A DNA stretch of 64,000 nt from Heracleum sosnowskyi (taxonomy: Eukaryota; Streptophyta; Magnoliopsida; Apiales; Apiaceae), in contig CM061243.1 of NCBI GenBank assembly GCA_030848705.1, forward strand, positions 2,576,001 to 2,640,000, written 5' to 3'. The notes under the pieces are model-generated. The model had not been told where the DNA came from. It worked only from the letters and a program-made list of their open reading frames with translations, and searched no databases. Below, in pieces: positions 10,171 through 21,523 of this stretch. Made by a program: the position numbers and the translations under genes. Every line of letters begins with the position of its first letter. Within the stretch, counting starts at the first letter, position 1.

Positions 10171-10247
10171 CTTCTAGATAAACTCTGATATGTACCTGGT
10201 ACTTAAACACTGATGAACAAACGTCAGCAATTATATCTAACATACTA

Positions 10248-12740
10248 TTTATATTTTGTTGGCCATCAATCACTTATGTAATTTGCACTTAAGTCAGTTT
10301 TGAAGGTAATTAACAATTTTAATACCCTCGACTAACGTAAAAATTATTTAAGAAATATTTTGACCGCGCGAATCGCGGATTTTAAATTAGTTATGATATG
10401 TATCAGATTTTCGTTTCTAAGCATTCAACCACTTTGTACCTTGCCTACACATCCTATTACCTGAATACCAAAACAACATAAGTCACTAATTCCAAAACTA
10501 AATCTGATAACTAGTAATAACACCTTTCACCTTTCTTGAGTTGAGTTGTGATTCATAGATATTGATTTTATTTCAATCCAAGACTTACCCTACCAATTTG
10601 GGTTTACATATCCGACCCATATGAAATATATTAAAATCAGATTTTTCTCTTTTATTTATGTAAACAGTGATAAGGAGGGTAATTTGGATTTCTGGTTTCT
10701 TAATTTTCGAAACTATAACCAAATCAAAAATTAACATGTAGAAACTATCAATTTAATCAATTTCGATTTAAAATCAAAATAAGGAATCAAACCTGAGAAG
10801 CAGAAGCAATTGAACCGAGGCTTGAGTGCCTGGGAGAAAGAGAGAGATTAATGGCTATAGACATTGTTATAATATGACACCAAAAATTATTTTTGATGTT
10901 AAAAAATATGATGCACTCCAAGCTATTTGCATTTTGGAATCAAATATTTCTGTATTTAACCTACTTTTTGTCCAACTCACTTAAATTCCATTTAAAGTAG
11001 ACCAATTTGTATTACATCTATGATTGATTAATGATGTGACTAGATGAATATATGCATCATTGGATGCAAATTTGGCATCAAATATGCATTTATGTATATT
11101 TACATCCAAATATGCAACTCCTTTGGAGTTGATATTTTTTGCATTTAGTGCCAAATTATAGCAATGACACCAAATATGGCATTGCATTAGACTTGCTCTA
11201 ACAAAGCAGCTTACTACGTCTTTTTCTTACCGATTAAGATGATTCACACTGTTTGTTTTCATATTTTAAACTATGTTAGTGTTTCATAATCTTCTCGATG
11301 AGCCTATCGACTAAAAAACTATTTAACTATTTTAGTTTTGTTATTTAAACTATTTAACTCCTTTTATAATTTATTATGCTAACTTTTTTATTTAATTTTT
11401 GAGTTTTCATCCTTTGTAATAAATTTTTTACATTAATTAGCTTAATAACTTTGATTAAATTAAAAGTAAGAACTTTTAAAATATACTAGTTTACAAAACC
11501 ACACTTTGCAGCGGTACTGTGCTAATTTATGTATAAAAAAAAAATTAAAAATTCTACAAAAAATGTTTTAGATAAAATAATATTTCTAACATAAAATTAA
11601 GGTATCTTTTGAATTATTCGTTTCGTCTTGGTCATTAACTGAAATTTAAATAAATATAAAAAAGGGCAATTATTTAATATTTTCATTGTTTTAATATTAT
11701 ATCAAATATTAATATATTTATCACCATTTTTAATTTTCTCAAAATTCATATTCCAACTTATATTTTAAAATACATAATAATATAACATCAATATTAAATT
11801 CTGGCATATTTTATGCTCCTCCTAATGAATCATTCTCTCGTTAAACATGTTTTCTCCCAATGACCCGCTTTCTCGTTGTTAAACAGATAACAAACTAATT
11901 TACTGAATAAATTACATCATCTATTAATCATTTTTGTTATATCACAAAATTTAATTTAAATAATTTTAAAAATTCTCATTTTTAGTATTTAAAATATTGG
12001 TACTCGAGAAAATAAATGAAAATAAAATAAGACTTCTATATTTTATTTTATTAAATAGAAACTTGCATTTTTTGTAAGTATTATCTTCTATATGAATTAG
12101 AAGGTAAAACTTAAAGAGAAAATGATTTTTAATATATATGTAAAATATAGAGATAAATTAAACGTGGGTTTTTAAAAAAAAAATTATAAGAACTTAATTT
12201 CTAATGGTTTTTTAATGAGAATATTAAGATGATAATATGATTTCAAGGTAAATTTTAGAACTTCAAGAAAAGAAATATATGAGAATATTAAGATGATAAC
12301 TTTGAGTTTAAGAGAAAGTTTAAGAGAATATCAACATGATAATTTGACTTGAAGATAAATTTTAGGAGAATATTAAGATAGTAATTTGACTAAGAAAGTT
12401 TAGGAGAATATAAGGTAATTAAAATTTCCATTACTAAGGATTTAAAAGGCAATTTAAATATTTTCTAACCTTTAATATTCTTAATTCAAAATTTTGAGAA
12501 AATAAGAAAAAAATATCAAGACAATTTGAGAGGCGCCACTCCACTGTACTTATATAAAAGTGTACTTATATAAAAGAGAAGAGGAGGCGACGAGGTGGCA
12601 CCTCACCGCTCTCGTCTTCTCCTTTGTATGAATATTGATTGTTACATTACATTATCCTTTTTTTATGCTACAAAAAATTATCATTTCAAATAATAATAAT
12701 AATACTTTTTATAAAAAAATACCTTTTAGATAATTTTATA
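10248..12740. other. AT-rich intergenic sequence with repeat debris
   Basis: No supported gene. A possible decayed Helitron 3' end sits at about 10362-10391: CCGCG...CGCGG hairpin followed by a TTAG where CTAG is expected. At 10870-11200 there is a low-complexity repeat rich in ATGCATTT and CACCAAAT words ending in GACTTGCTCTAAC, which resembles a MITE end. The rest is AT-rich. Confidence 0.4.
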
Positions 12741-13129
12741 ACTACCTAACATAACTACCAGACTTTTAAATATACGGCACACCTTTCTAAAATTTCAAAA
12801 ATACGGTCATTAGGTTCATTTTTTTAAAAGTACGTTATTCGCTTATTAGGAGAGATTATATTTCTCTCTCTCATTCACGCCTCGACCATAATCTCCCCTT
12901 ATCTCTCTCTCGGTGACGATGAGATATTTCACGGAAGCGTTGCAATTTTACAGTTGAATTCAGTTCGACCACAGTATATCTGATTCACACAATTTCGAGT
13001 TTTAATGGTGGCTTGGTTCTTCTCCTTCAGTTAATTCCTGCATGGACAGTTTCACGACATCTTTGAGTTCAATCGCAGCGACAATGAGAGTTTCACAACG
13101 ACGACTGAGATTTGTAAGTATATTTATGT

Positions 13130-13657
13130 GTATTTTGTATGTATATATGCATAATTGACAGTGATATAGACATAGAGATCAAATTGAGGGCATAGATTTT
13201 GTTTTAGAATGACAAAGTATTTATGTATGTCTATTTATGTGTTTTATGTATGTATATGTGCAGAATTGTAAGTATAGAATGATTGTTTGTGTGTGATTTG
13301 AGTTGAATATTTAGAGAAGGATTAAGTATGAGATCATGAACAAATACATTTGAAATTCAGTTGTTTAGCGATCTGATGCACTCCCTAGATGTTTGTTTTA
13401 TGTATGTATATATGAAGAATTGGCAGTGATATAGAGATAGAGATGAAATTGAGAGGAGAGGTTTTATTATAGAATGAGAAAGCATGTATGTATGTCTATT
13501 TATGTGTTTTATGTATGTATATTTGCAAAATTGTAGTATAAAATGATTGTTTGTGCGTGATTCGAATTGAATATATAACAAAGGATTAAGTATGAGACCA
13601 GGAAAAAATACAGATGAAATTCAGTTGTTTATCTATCTGATGCACTCTCTAGTTGCT
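13130..13657. repeat. Tandem duplication of a roughly 260-bp unit
   Basis: Two adjacent copies, about 13130-13392 and 13393-13657. They share GTATGTATAT, GACAGTGATATAGA-type, AGAATGATTGTTTGTG, AAGGATTAAGTATGAGA and AAATTCAGTTGTTTA words in the same order, then CTGATGCACTC. Identity by eye is roughly 80-85%, so the duplication is not new. No coding capacity is evident. Confidence 0.7.
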
Positions 13658-14309
13658 TAACTAGATTGGGATTTTAGTACCTTGTGACATCCTGTAGAAG
13701 AGGCCCCCGCAGGGACACACATTTTCGAATATATCTTGTATTTTTGTTTAGTAGGTTTTTAAGTACCCTTGTCTTAGCTCTGCTCCCGTTCTCGCATGTG
13801 TTCATACACCGATTCATTTTATTCTCTATTTTAAACAGTCTAGGTTCATGCATACATATTACCATTATAAAATGGGTGAATCACACTTTGAGGATCATTA
13901 GTCAATCGGTATATAAAAGTCTTTATACATTGCAGGGCTCTTTGAAACAATGGATGAAAGAACCGGGGAAAAGTTCACTCTCTCTCAGTGCATTAGTGGA
14001 AAAGCCCTACATATTTCACGGTAGTAAGCATCTACAAAGACCATTTAACATGAATTTGGCCAGATTCATTTCAACAAGAACCTTCGAAGATCTCAAAAAA
14101 TTCACAAATTCTGGATAAATTTCACATTCTGGATGACTTTTACACCATTGGCTGATGGTTTTATATCTATATTTAGGTTTTATGTAATGGGTTATAGATC
14201 AATTGGGAGTGATTTCAATTAACAATGTAATATAATATCATTTCTATCAATACAATATCATTTGTTCATTTATTGAATCACTATGAATGAAATTGATCCG
14301 ACATTGTTC

Positions 14310-15245
14310 ATTTGTTGATTTTATGTGGAACGGTCCCGCAGGGGCACCCATCTTAATAACCAGATTCATAAATTCTTGTCAGTTGCAACCTTGTTTGCAA
14401 CAGCTGCAACCTTTGCAACCATGGTTGCAGAAGTTGCAAACATGGTTGCAATCATGTGTATAGAATTTACAACCATGGTTGAAGAAGTTGCAAACATGGT
14501 TGCAAACATGGTTGTAATCATGTGTGTAGAAGTTGTAATCATGGTTGCAGAAGTAAAACAGGTTTTATATGGATCAACTTCCTTGGGCACATGCAATTGC
14601 TATTTTACAGAAAATAAATCATGATCATTATAATTATTATTTATTATATTACATAAAAAGTAGATCCTGTTGGCAGGAAAGACGCATGGAAAGTACTAGA
14701 AGGTATCAAAGGGAGGAAAACGTACCCCCGCCCAAAAGGCAGAATCAGAATAGGAAGACCAAAAAAGAGAGGGCGCAAAGTTGTGGGGGAGACAAATATG
14801 CCAATTCAATAATTCAAATGTGGAAAATGCTAACATAATAGAAGAACTTGTGGAAACCGAACATCGAAAAAATAACTTAGTTATTTATAAATTATGTTGC
14901 AAATATTGAATTACTAAGTTGATTAAATTTAAAGTAATAATGGAACTAATATGACATGTGTTTATAAATTTTCAGGTTTTTTTATTTTGAATAGAATTGC
15001 TAAATTAATTAACCAGAATTGCTAAGTTAATCAAGTTGCAAAAGGATTTTGTATTTTGTTTATGTTGAGAAAGTATTTTGTATAAGTTGCAATTGTTGTT
15101 GCATAAGTTGCAAAATTGCTGCAACCATATTGAAACCTTGTTTGCAACTTCTGCAAACAAGGTTGCAATTGTTGCAACTGATAGAGATAGTTGAATCTTA
15201 CTATTAAGATGGGTGTCCCTGCGGGGCCTATTTTACATAAATTCA
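14310..15245. mobile_element. Small inverted-repeat element with GC-palindrome termini
   Basis: The left end reads TTATGTGGAACGGTCCCGCA then GGGGCACCCATCTTAATA. The right end is the inverted counterpart (TATTAAGATGGGTGTCCCTG then CGGGGCCTATTTTACATAA). The TIR-like arms are about 40-45 bp with several mismatches. Inside are GTTGCAA-rich arrays and nothing that looks coding. The same GC-rich core recurs at about 13696-13712, 16040-16066 and 16965-16986. I see no clear target duplication. Superfamily unknown. Confidence 0.55.
14380..14562. repeat. Degenerate GTTGCAA / CATGGTTGCAA array
   Basis: Irregular array built from GCAACC, CATGGTTGCA and GTTGCAAAC words, many of them self-complementary (GCAACCATGGTTGC is a 14-bp palindrome). 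Similar shorter arrays are at 15085-15182, 15955-16015 and 16920-16952. Open frames here are low-complexity by-products. Confidence 0.7.
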
Positions 15246-16269
15246 AATTTTATTCATATTACCAATTGAGGACCATAAATTATTGTACTCTGTATAAAAT
15301 CTCAAAACAATGAACCGTTACCAAACATTAATAAGTGCATAAAATATCAAAATAATGAACCATTACCAAATATAAATGTAAAACAAAGTTTCTATTAAAC
15401 TTTGAACCATTAATTTTCAAATTCCTCGAATCAAAAGAACTACATAGTTATGTCAGTAACATTGTTTTTCTACTACTTAAATGTCATAAAATTAAAAACA
15501 CAACTCATTTCTTCACATCTCTCGTTTTCTCTTTTTGTCATATGCCTTTGTTGATGGAATCTTTGTTGTTGGTGTCTTTGCAATGTTATCCGACTCACTC
15601 TCATAGCGGTATATTTGTTTTGCCATTCCAAAGGAATAAAATAAGACGGCAAACCTGCTTATGTGAGCACCAATATCTAGTTCACCTTGCAAAAAATGCG
15701 GCATAGTAGCATAATACTACGCATATGACAACATGTACATCCCACTATCACCTTGCTTTCTTTGTGGCCAAGGATCCCAATTACCAACATTGGCTGCAAC
15801 TTGATTCAAATGCGGCCAAAGGTCCAATGTGCTTACATTCTGAAGTCAGTGGAACAGAGATTATTACAAATAATTAGTCAATAAAACAAATCACAAATAA
15901 TCAGAACCGATCTCAACTTTAATGTTTAAATAATGTAAATCACATAATGTAAGGGTTGTAACTTCTGCAACCATGGTTGCAAAGGTTGCAAATAAGGTTG
16001 CAAAAGTTGCAACTTATATAAATAGTTGAAGCTGACTATTAAGATGGGTGCCCCTGCGAAGCCTATTCCACACAAATCAAAATGAATAAAATAGACAAAA
16101 AAAAAGCCTCAACTAGTGAATAATATTACACGTGTGAATAATATATGGAATTCCTTAACGCACGTACTTATTTATCGAGGGAACTCCAAATCAAAGTGCA
16201 ATTGCATCTCAAATATGGTCTTCTTTAAACCATCTACCTCAGAAGTCAACAATGTAATCTTATTTTCCA

Positions 16270-17009
16270 TTTCTAGCCATGACATGCGAGATTCAGGTTG
16301 ATCAAAAGATGTAGAAGCACGGATGGGGGAGGACGACCAACATTATCATCATCAATATCAACATCTGATGCAACTACAAAAATAATATATACCTCTAATG
16401 TAGTCAATGACAACGTCTGATACGTTTCTTCAAACTTGCAAGTATATTCACCGGACCATTTCAGCATACGGGGGATACAACCAACAGCTTTCATATCACA
16501 GTATCTCTCATTTAGGTACGAACAACACTCATAAAACCAAAGTTAAAACGCATACAATAAACCAACATGCCTATAATAGTTGTCTTTGGATGTTTTATTC
16601 GCGACATATTTCAATTATTCTAAAGTGCACCTAAAAACTTCCTTACCCCAAGGAAACATATCAAAGTATCCACTATCTATCATGCCCAGATCACCTTTAG
16701 GGACATGAAAATAATAAGTCAAGCTAATAGGAAATTTTACAAGAAATACAGTTTTGCAAGCTTCACGGTATCCTCATCTGTTTCCCACCCTCGAGAGTCA
16801 AAAACTTTCTTCACACTGCTCCTATATACACGGTCAATGTCCGGAAAATATAATCCATCCCCTGCAGTATTATGAATGACATGTGTTAGCCATTTGTGAC
16901 CCTTTACAAATGTATAATTAGCAGCAACCATGGTTGCAACTTTGCAACCATGATTGCTGAACAGTTGAAATGGGTGCCTCTGCGGGGCTTGTACTGTTAT
17001 CACATACAA
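16270..17009 (-). pseudogene. Decayed transposon protein fragment, DUF1985-like
   Basis: Minus-strand fragments read HKWLTHVIHNTAGDGLYFPD ... DEDTVKLAKLYFL, then after a one-base frameshift KFPISLTYYFHVPKGDLG, GYFDMFPWGKEVFRCTL, and further on DMKAVGCIPRMLKWSGEY. The order (KLALLYFL-like, FPWG..VF, then PRxLxW) resembles DUF1985, a domain found in plant transposons that also carry a Ulp1-type protease. Stops and frameshifts separate the pieces, so it is dead. The domain name is recognition by eye and should be treated as tentative. One GC-palindrome copy overlaps its 5' part. Confidence 0.45.
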
Positions 17010-17318
17010 GGAGAAATGGTAATCAGGAAATACCTCATCAACAAAACTAAATGAGACAGAAATTTCACTTCATTCAACTCATCAACAAGCCTACCCTATA
17101 AAACTTATGTAAAAGTCTACACAATTATTTTGTGCAATAATCACATCAACAAAATCAAATTAACCCAAAAGATCAGGGCTGTAATCACACTTTCAATCAG
17201 TTACACAAAGCAATTAGCAACTAATTTAATTACTTAAATCACAAATAAACAAGTTGTATACACATAACAAACCTTGAATAAACACAAAATCACTCTGATA
17301 CTCTAATCAATAAACCAT

Positions 17319-17369
17319 GTGTGTGTGTGTGTGTGTGTGTGAGACAAAGAAAGTGTGTGTGTGTGTGTG

Positions 17370-17399
<30 letters not shown>
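17319..17399. repeat. Compound microsatellite (TG)n and (GA)n
   Basis: Runs of TG interrupted by AGACAAAGAAAG and TTTTTG, ending in a GA run. No gene context is visible. Confidence 0.9.
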
Positions 17400-17401
<2 letters not shown>

Positions 17402-17659
17402 AGTACGGATTAGATAATCGAAACTTACAAATAAGATGATCGCTGGAGAAGTTTCAAGGTCGCCGGAGAATTCGATCTTCGTGAATGGAGGAGAAGCGGC
17501 TTTGTTCGAGAAGAAGAAGGCAGAGATTTAGAAGAAGATGAGTGAAGGACCGTATATTTGAAAACATGTAAGTATCAAACTGATGGTAACGGTAGAAATA
17601 AAAAACAGTAATATAGAATTGAGATAGTAAATTAGTAATAGTAAAAGTAAAAACAAAAG

Positions 17660-17660
17660 T

Positions 17661-17695
<35 letters not shown>

Positions 17696-17696
17696 A
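17660..17696. repeat. Microsatellite (TA)n(TG)n
   Basis: A TA run followed by TG repeats in AT-rich DNA. Confidence 0.85.
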
Positions 17697-18270
17697 AATT
17701 TTCCTTAAATATATTGTTATTTTCAATCTTTTAATAGATTGGTAGTGTTTTCAGATAAAATTATTCATTTCCCACTATAATAGAAAATTGATAACATTCA
17801 GATATTTGTAGAATTTGTTTAACAAATAGTATTATTCATTAAGTTTTAGATTTTTTTTTAGAAAAATGAGTGTTTTTGTTTATAACATCCCACAATTTTG
17901 AGTGTAATTTTATTTTAATTTTCTGATTGCTTTGTAATAAATTTAAAAATTTTATTCATTTTTTGTACATGATATATGATTCTTTTTTAAAATTTAGATA
18001 GATATATAGTAACCGAGTCAAATGTGGGGATGGGTTTAGTACATTACGTGAAAGTCATAATTCTAGTGTATTAGTGTTATTAGTTAGTTTTTAGGATTTA
18101 TCATCTTCGTACTAGATTACTCTAAATTAAGAGTTATTACTCTATATAATGACTAAGAGCAAGTCCAACAGGATGTTAGTCCATTCCCTATAATTTCTAT
18201 AAAATAAGGAATCCTAGTAGTTTAGGGATATCATTTTTAATATTTACTCCAAACAACAATCCCTATTTAC

Positions 18271-18502
18271 TGTAACAACCCAGTCCCACATCGAGGAGAT
18301 TTGAGACTTCTGTTCAGTTTATAAGGCAAAGTACTACTACTAATTAGCACCAACAAATCATGATATTTTGGGGGCCTGTGGTGGGCTAGTCGTTACCCAA
18401 GTTGGCTGCATTTGGGTCAGTAGGCTTCGGCTTATTCGGACTCGGAATTGGGACTTGACCCGATTTTCGAAAAATCCTCGGGATTTGACCCGGGTTGTCA
18501 CA
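18271..18502 (+). repeat. 5' LTR of the TRIM
   Basis: 232 bp, nearly identical to 18722-18952. The primer site follows at 18505-18517. Confidence 0.93.
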
Positions 18503-18504
18503 TA

Positions 18505-18517
18505 TGGTATCAGAGCC
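18505..18517 (+). other. TRIM primer binding site
   Basis: TGGTATCAGAGCC, complementary to initiator tRNA-Met, two bases inside the 5' LTR. Confidence 0.9.
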
Positions 18518-18721
18518 GACTCTCGAAAGCTTGTCGAGACAAGTTGCCGGAGGTGGGGACACGAAGGCTGGTGGTATTATCCCACAATGGACAGAGATCC
18601 GGAGGTGGGGGCACAAAGCCAGCCGGTATTATCCCACAATGGCTAGGGAAGAACGATCTTGGAACCTATGGGCTATCCGATCAGGCTTGACGAGGACGTC
18701 AAGAGTTTAAGTGGGGGAGTT

Positions 18722-18952
18722 TGTAACAACCCAGTCCCACATCGAGGAGATTTGAGACTTCTGTTCAGTTTATAAGGCAAAGTACTACTACTAATTAGCA
18801 CCAACAAATCATGATATTTTGGGGCCTGTGGTGGGCTAGTCGTTACCCAAGTTGGCTGCATTTGGGTCAGTAGGCTTCGGCTTATTCGGACTCGGAATTG
18901 GGACTTGACCCGATTTTCGAAAAATCCTCGGGATTTGACCCGGGTTGTCACA
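18722..18952 (+). repeat. 3' LTR of the TRIM
   Basis: 231 bp. One-base indel relative to the 5' LTR is the only difference seen, so the TRIM copy is young. Confidence 0.93.
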
Positions 18953-18954
18953 TA

Positions 18955-19665
18955 TAATGAGCCATACAGCCCAGCAAGAAACCAATCGATTCAACTAGCA
19001 TGGCCAAGTAACATGTATACACATAAGATAATACAATATTCAATACGATACGATATACGAAATAAATAACTTTCAATACATATATTCTTATTCTTATTCG
19101 ATAGATTCGATACCACATAACAACAATAACGTGAAACCCACAATTCATGCCACGATCACTATAACCCGGTGATAACGGTCCTAAATTTTCAGAAAACTTT
19201 CACTATAACCCGGTGACAACGGTCCTTATTCTTATTCGATATTTTCACAAACCATGGCACAAATCAGAATCCCAACACTATTATTGCTTACACATAACAC
19301 ATATCAAATAAACACATCATTAATTCAAAATATAATCTCACTTAACCCAAGTTGTATAAGAAAATATATACATATACCACATAATTTCGAAAACACCAGT
19401 AAAATCAATCGGAAACTTACCTCAACGCGAAAAATCAAGAATCAAATCATTCTAGAGCACGTACAAATTTCTGACCAGAACTGTATTTACCCTTTTTGAC
19501 CCTCTAAACAACGTTTTCTTGGAACACTTAAAGGACGAAAGTTGTTGAGAACGAAAAGACCTTTCTGAAAAGATATAACTCATCAAAATCGGACTTATAA
19601 CGAATCGGGAATTGAATAAAACGTCCGCTGAATTTGAACGGAAACTGAAAAACAAGATCTGTTTG
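18955..19665 (-). repeat. Truncated LTR fragment of the Gypsy-like family, 1.3-kb subfamily
   Basis: Matches the complete minus-strand LTR at 24173-25474 from about 24376 to 25090 (for example GAGCCATACAGCCCAGCAAG and the duplicated ACCCGGTGATAACGGTCC word). Both ends are cut: on the left by the TRIM, on the right by a switch, near 19660-19680, into the plus-strand leader of the gag element. This is a rearrangement breakpoint, since a plus-strand gag element should have a plus-strand LTR here. Confidence 0.75.
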
Positions 19666-19817
19666 TGTTTTATAGTTTTCTAGTGTATTCCCTAGGGCGC
19701 GATCCTTTAGACTGTCATATAGGATTTGACCTTTGGATTAGTGAATTAATTTTGACCTGTGAGCTTGTCCTTATGTTTTATGATATAATATTATTTTGTT
19801 ATCTCGAAATTTTGTAG

Positions 19818-20234
19818 ATGTCAGGAAACGATTCGTTTAGCAAGAAGGTATCTTATAGTACCGAGGAGGACCCTAGCGAGCATGGCTACGAGAGTGACGA
19901 TTCTGTGAACCGACCTCACCCCGATGAAGCCGTTGATGAGTCCTTAGAGGAAGATCCAAGAGACGCCGAAATTCAGTATTTGAGGAATCTGATCGAGCTC
20001 TACGAGGAAAGGATGGCGCTCGATGATAAAAATGTAAATGACGCATTAGATACGTTGCAAGCTCGAACAGCAACGGTGGAAAGGGTTGTCCACAAGGTCT
20101 GCAGAATGTCATTGAGGAGGTGGTGTCGCCCAGGACAAGAAAAGGCAATGAAGAGTGTTTTTATGGAGACCCGAAGATGGGTCAAGAAGACGCAGAAGGA
20201 CGTGGAGAAGAAGCTAGAACGCTTCTATGCTTAA
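19818..20234 (+). CDS. Small ORF upstream of gag in the gag-only element
   Basis: A 138-codon ATG-started frame in the leader, preceded by ATTTTGTAG. The protein is acidic at its N-terminus (EEDPSEHGYESDD, then EEDPRDAEIQYLR) and basic at its C-terminus (RRWVKKTQKDVEKKLERFYA), with likely helices and a possible coiled coil at about 50-90. I recognise no domain. It ends 220 bp before the gag ATG. Position suggests an accessory or leader protein of the element; it is unlike the usual gag N-terminus. It is open despite the element lacking pol, which hints that it is maintained or that the copy is young. Confidence 0.6.
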   Translation: MSGNDSFSKKVSYSTEEDPSEHGYESDDSVNRPHPDEAVDESLEEDPRDAEIQYLRNLIELYEERMALDDKNVNDALDTLQARTATVERVVHKVCRMSLRRWCRPGQEKAMKSVFMETRRWVKKTQKDVEKKLERFYA

Positions 20235-20454
20235 TCTTATTGAAATGTCGTTAGTTACGAGAGCGTGAGAGATAGTTTTGAATAAGACCTTAGTTACTAT
20301 GAATGCTTAGCTATGAGAAACTCTATGATTTGGTTTTATTTTGATATTTGAATTTGTTGGAATAAATTAAGTATTTGATTTAAGATTGTGTTTTACCTCT
20401 TTAGGTATCGTTTTAAGTTTAGTATTTGAGTGTTATTTTATTGTTTTAGAAAAT

Positions 20455-21471
20455 ATGGACGGAGAGAATAGCAATCAGAACAACAATGGAAACCTGGGCG
20501 ATCATGGTGGCAATAACAATGGAGGTGGCAACAACAATGAAGATGGAAACGTTTTTGATCAACTAGCTGAAACTCTCGCTGTGCTCGTAAATCAGCAGCC
20601 AAGGCAGCAAAGTATCGTCTCTCAGTTCAAGCGTTTGAACCCACCAACTTTCGATGGAGCAACTGATCCGGCCATAGTCGAGATGTGGATACAGGAGATG
20701 GAAAAAGCTTTCGGACTTCTCGGCAGCAATGAGGAGCAAAAGGTTACCTTAGCGGTGTATCAACTACAAGGAAGCGCTTACGACTGGTGGCTCATGGAGA
20801 AGAGAAAGAACGAGAATGCAACCATTGAAGAAGAACCCGAACCGTATACATGGGCAAAGTTCAAGAAGGCGCTAGAAGACAAGTACTTTCCTAGAACCAT
20901 TCGTCTGCAGAAAGAGAGGGACTTTATTCGGCTCGAGCAAGGTAGGATGACTGTCATCGAATATGAAGCAGAATTCGCGAAGCTTTCAAAGTATGCACCT
21001 ACTTTGATCTCGGATGAAACCAGCAAAGCAAGGAGATTGGAAGAGGGACTTCGAAGCGACATCAGAAATGCTGTAGCGTCGTTTGAACTTCAGACGTACG
21101 AGGCTGTCCTCAACAAGGCTTTAGTGATCGAGAGGGGCTTGGCAGAATCTGAGAAAACAACGGACAACTGGAACAAGAAGAGGTTCGCTCCAAGTAGTGG
21201 ATTTTCGTCTCAAAGAGGACCCTTCAAGAAGCAACACGAGTACGATCGAATTGGAGGACAGGGTGATCAAGAGAAGTGTTCGAGGTGCGGTAAGAACCAT
21301 CCAGACAAGGACTGCCGATGGAACACAGGTGCCTGCTTTCATTGCGGAGAGGTAGGACACAAGATTTCTGAGTGCCCACACAATCCACCACCAAGGAAGG
21401 GAGCAGATAAAAACACCGGTCCTCAACGTATATTTATGCTCACGGGAAGTCGCGTAAATAATCGTAACTAA
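20455..21471 (+). CDS. gag: Gag of a Gypsy chromovirus-like, gag-only retrotransposon
   Basis: Open frame to 21471. I prefer the ATG at 20455 (MDGENSNQNN, 338 residues) over the one at 20386, whose extra 23 residues are hydrophobic and follow an intron-like TTTAG. After an Asn/Gly-rich N-terminus, residues about 55-235 form a Retrotrans_gag domain (LNPPTFDGATDPAIVEMWIQ, VYQLQGSAYDWW, KYFPRTIRLQKERDFIRLEQ, EYEAEFAKLSKYAP). A zinc-binding tail follows, with CSRCGKNHPDKDC and a CX2CX4HX4C knuckle CFHCGEVGHKISEC. Gag packages RNA in a particle. There is no protease, RT or integrase: only about 80 bp separate the stop from the LTR. This fits the plant TR-GAG type of non-autonomous element. Confidence 0.85.
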   Translation: MDGENSNQNNNGNLGDHGGNNNGGGNNNEDGNVFDQLAETLAVLVNQQPRQQSIVSQFKRLNPPTFDGATDPAIVEMWIQEMEKAFGLLGSNEEQKVTLAVYQLQGSAYDWWLMEKRKNENATIEEEPEPYTWAKFKKALEDKYFPRTIRLQKERDFIRLEQGRMTVIEYEAEFAKLSKYAPTLISDETSKARRLEEGLRSDIRNAVASFELQTYEAVLNKALVIERGLAESEKTTDNWNKKRFAPSSGFSSQRGPFKKQHEYDRIGGQGDQEKCSRCGKNHPDKDCRWNTGACFHCGEVGHKISECPHNPPPRKGADKNTGPQRIFMLTGSRVNNRN

Positions 21472-21523
21472 GGTACCATTTCTTTTCTCGTGTGACTTAT
21501 TTTCTTTTAAATTTTGAGAATTT

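Larger units (their letters stand above)
918..10242 (-). mobile_element. SIRE/Maximus-like Ty1-Copia LTR retrotransposon, nearly complete but with broken pol
   Basis: A 9325-bp element bounded by two 544-bp direct LTRs (918-1461 and 9699-10242), both beginning TGTTAG and ending AACA. A perfect 5-bp target duplication TACTA lies at 913-917 and 10243-10247. Reading the minus strand, the order is LTR, initiator-Met primer site, gag, protease-integrase, reverse transcriptase-RNase H, a further ORF region, polypurine tract, LTR. Integrase before RT defines Copia. The very long gag with a coiled coil and the extra ORF after pol point to the SIRE/Maximus lineage; that assignment is from family knowledge, not a tree. 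By eye the LTRs differ at four positions (about 99.3% identity), so the insertion is recent. Two in-frame stops in pol and a frameshift in the third ORF mean it is probably not autonomous. Confidence 0.95.
9699..10242 (-). repeat. 5' LTR of the SIRE-like element
   Basis: Same length and termini as 918-1461. Because the coding strand is minus, this is the promoter-bearing upstream LTR. The primer binding site lies two bases inside it, and the right target duplicate TACTA follows at 10243-10247. Confidence 0.95.
18271..18952 (+). mobile_element. TRIM (terminal-repeat retrotransposon in miniature)
   Basis: Two LTRs of 232 and 231 bp (18271-18502 and 18722-18952) flank a 219-bp interior. Both LTRs begin TGTAACAACC and end GTTGTCACA and differ by one G in a G-run. 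The interior starts two bases later with the initiator-Met primer site TGGTATCAGAGCC and ends with a polypurine stretch GTGGGGGAGTT. No coding capacity, as expected for a TRIM. The flanks do not match (TTTAC before, TATAA after), so at least one side has been rearranged since insertion. Confidence 0.93.

Noticed and set aside
14325..14624. Open frames of about 75-100 codons rich in Met/Val/Ala/Thr
   Set aside because: By-products of the GTTGCAA array, open on both strands.
12740..17590. A single large TIR transposon from 12740 to 17590
   Set aside because: TTTAAATATACGG on the left and CCGTATATTTGAAA on the right look like inverted ends, but the match is only about 13 bp with no target duplication, and the interior contains unrelated repeats, so I did not call one element.
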